Under the pieces are notes generated by a model, which saw nothing but the letters and a program-made list of their open reading frames with translations, was not told the origin of the DNA and made no database searches. Both the position numbers and the translations under genes were made by a program. Source: Glycine soja (lineage: Eukaryota; Streptophyta; Magnoliopsida; Fabales; Fabaceae). Taken from it: DNA of 64,000 nucleotides. The DNA lies in assembly GCF_004193775.1 (NCBI RefSeq), contig NC_041011.1, forward strand, positions 46,941,167-47,005,166. The letters are read 5' to 3'. Shown piece by piece: positions 63,881 through 64,000 of the stretch; the first letter of the stretch is position 1, and every line of letters starts with the position of its first letter.

Positions 63881-64000
63881 CCAAGGCTAAAAAAAAGTCT
63901 GTCACCACAATTTTAGCCACTGCCAGATTTTTTTGAATCATTGCAACCACATTATAACCGTAAGCGTGTCTACATTAGCATTTTTGTCCGCAATTTCCTG

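Overview
The window is nuclear DNA of a flowering plant. It has intron-containing genes with GT-AG splice sites, long AT-rich intergenic stretches, (TA)n microsatellites, plant SINEs and MITEs, and plant-only gene families (CESA, AP2/ERF, PMEI, EC1). Base composition and protein similarity recalled from memory suggest a legume, most likely a soybean relative (Glycine). That species call is inference, since no database could be searched.

Layout, left to right. (1) 427-2003 (+): the 3' part of a DHHC palmitoyltransferase gene whose 5' exons lie outside the window, with an Au-type SINE in its last intron. (2) 3980-8544 (+): two tandem paralogous genes for small secreted PMEI-domain proteins, sharing promoter and 3'UTR blocks. 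(3) 8.5-19.4 kb: gene-poor DNA with a probable non-autonomous hAT element at 12.05-12.88 kb and long (TA)n arrays. (4) 19495-20503 (-): an AP2/ERF transcription factor of the ERF110/ABR1 type whose 5' end is unresolved. (5) 20.7-34.4 kb: about 13 kb without an intact gene, holding a CACTA-like remnant, a long perfect-looking foldback and a decayed zinc-finger exon. (6) 34424-41446 (-): a complete 14-exon gene for the four-RRM splicing regulator PTB3, with a 14-nt micro-exon and at least four transposon relics in its introns. (7) 44075-46580 (-): a complete five-exon RPL3 gene with site II and telo-box promoter motifs. (8) 47151-47224: a tRNA-Ile pseudogene decayed almost wholly by transitions. 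(9) 48962-54399 (-): a complete 14-exon CESA6-clade cellulose synthase gene (1095 aa deduced). (10) 55-64 kb: gene-poor DNA with one possible small secreted peptide ORF, an EC1-like (egg-cell-secreted) pseudogene at about 61.56-61.94 kb, and a degenerate minisatellite near the right edge.

The genes do not form a pathway. The cellulose synthase and PMEI genes both act on the cell wall, and RPL3 and PTB3 are housekeeping genes for translation and splicing. I see no operon-like or defence-island-like system and no clearly new multi-gene system. The most interesting items are small: the EC1-like pseudogene, the tRNA-Ile relic, the miniature gypsy derivative in a PTB3 intron with a microhomology junction, the 85-nt foldback, and a 33-bp GC-rich insertion flanked by 15-bp direct repeats.

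Splice junctions were deduced by eye from GT-AG rules, reading frame and family knowledge. They keep the frame open throughout RPL3 (389 aa), PTB3 (444 aa) and CESA (1095 aa), which is the main support for those models.
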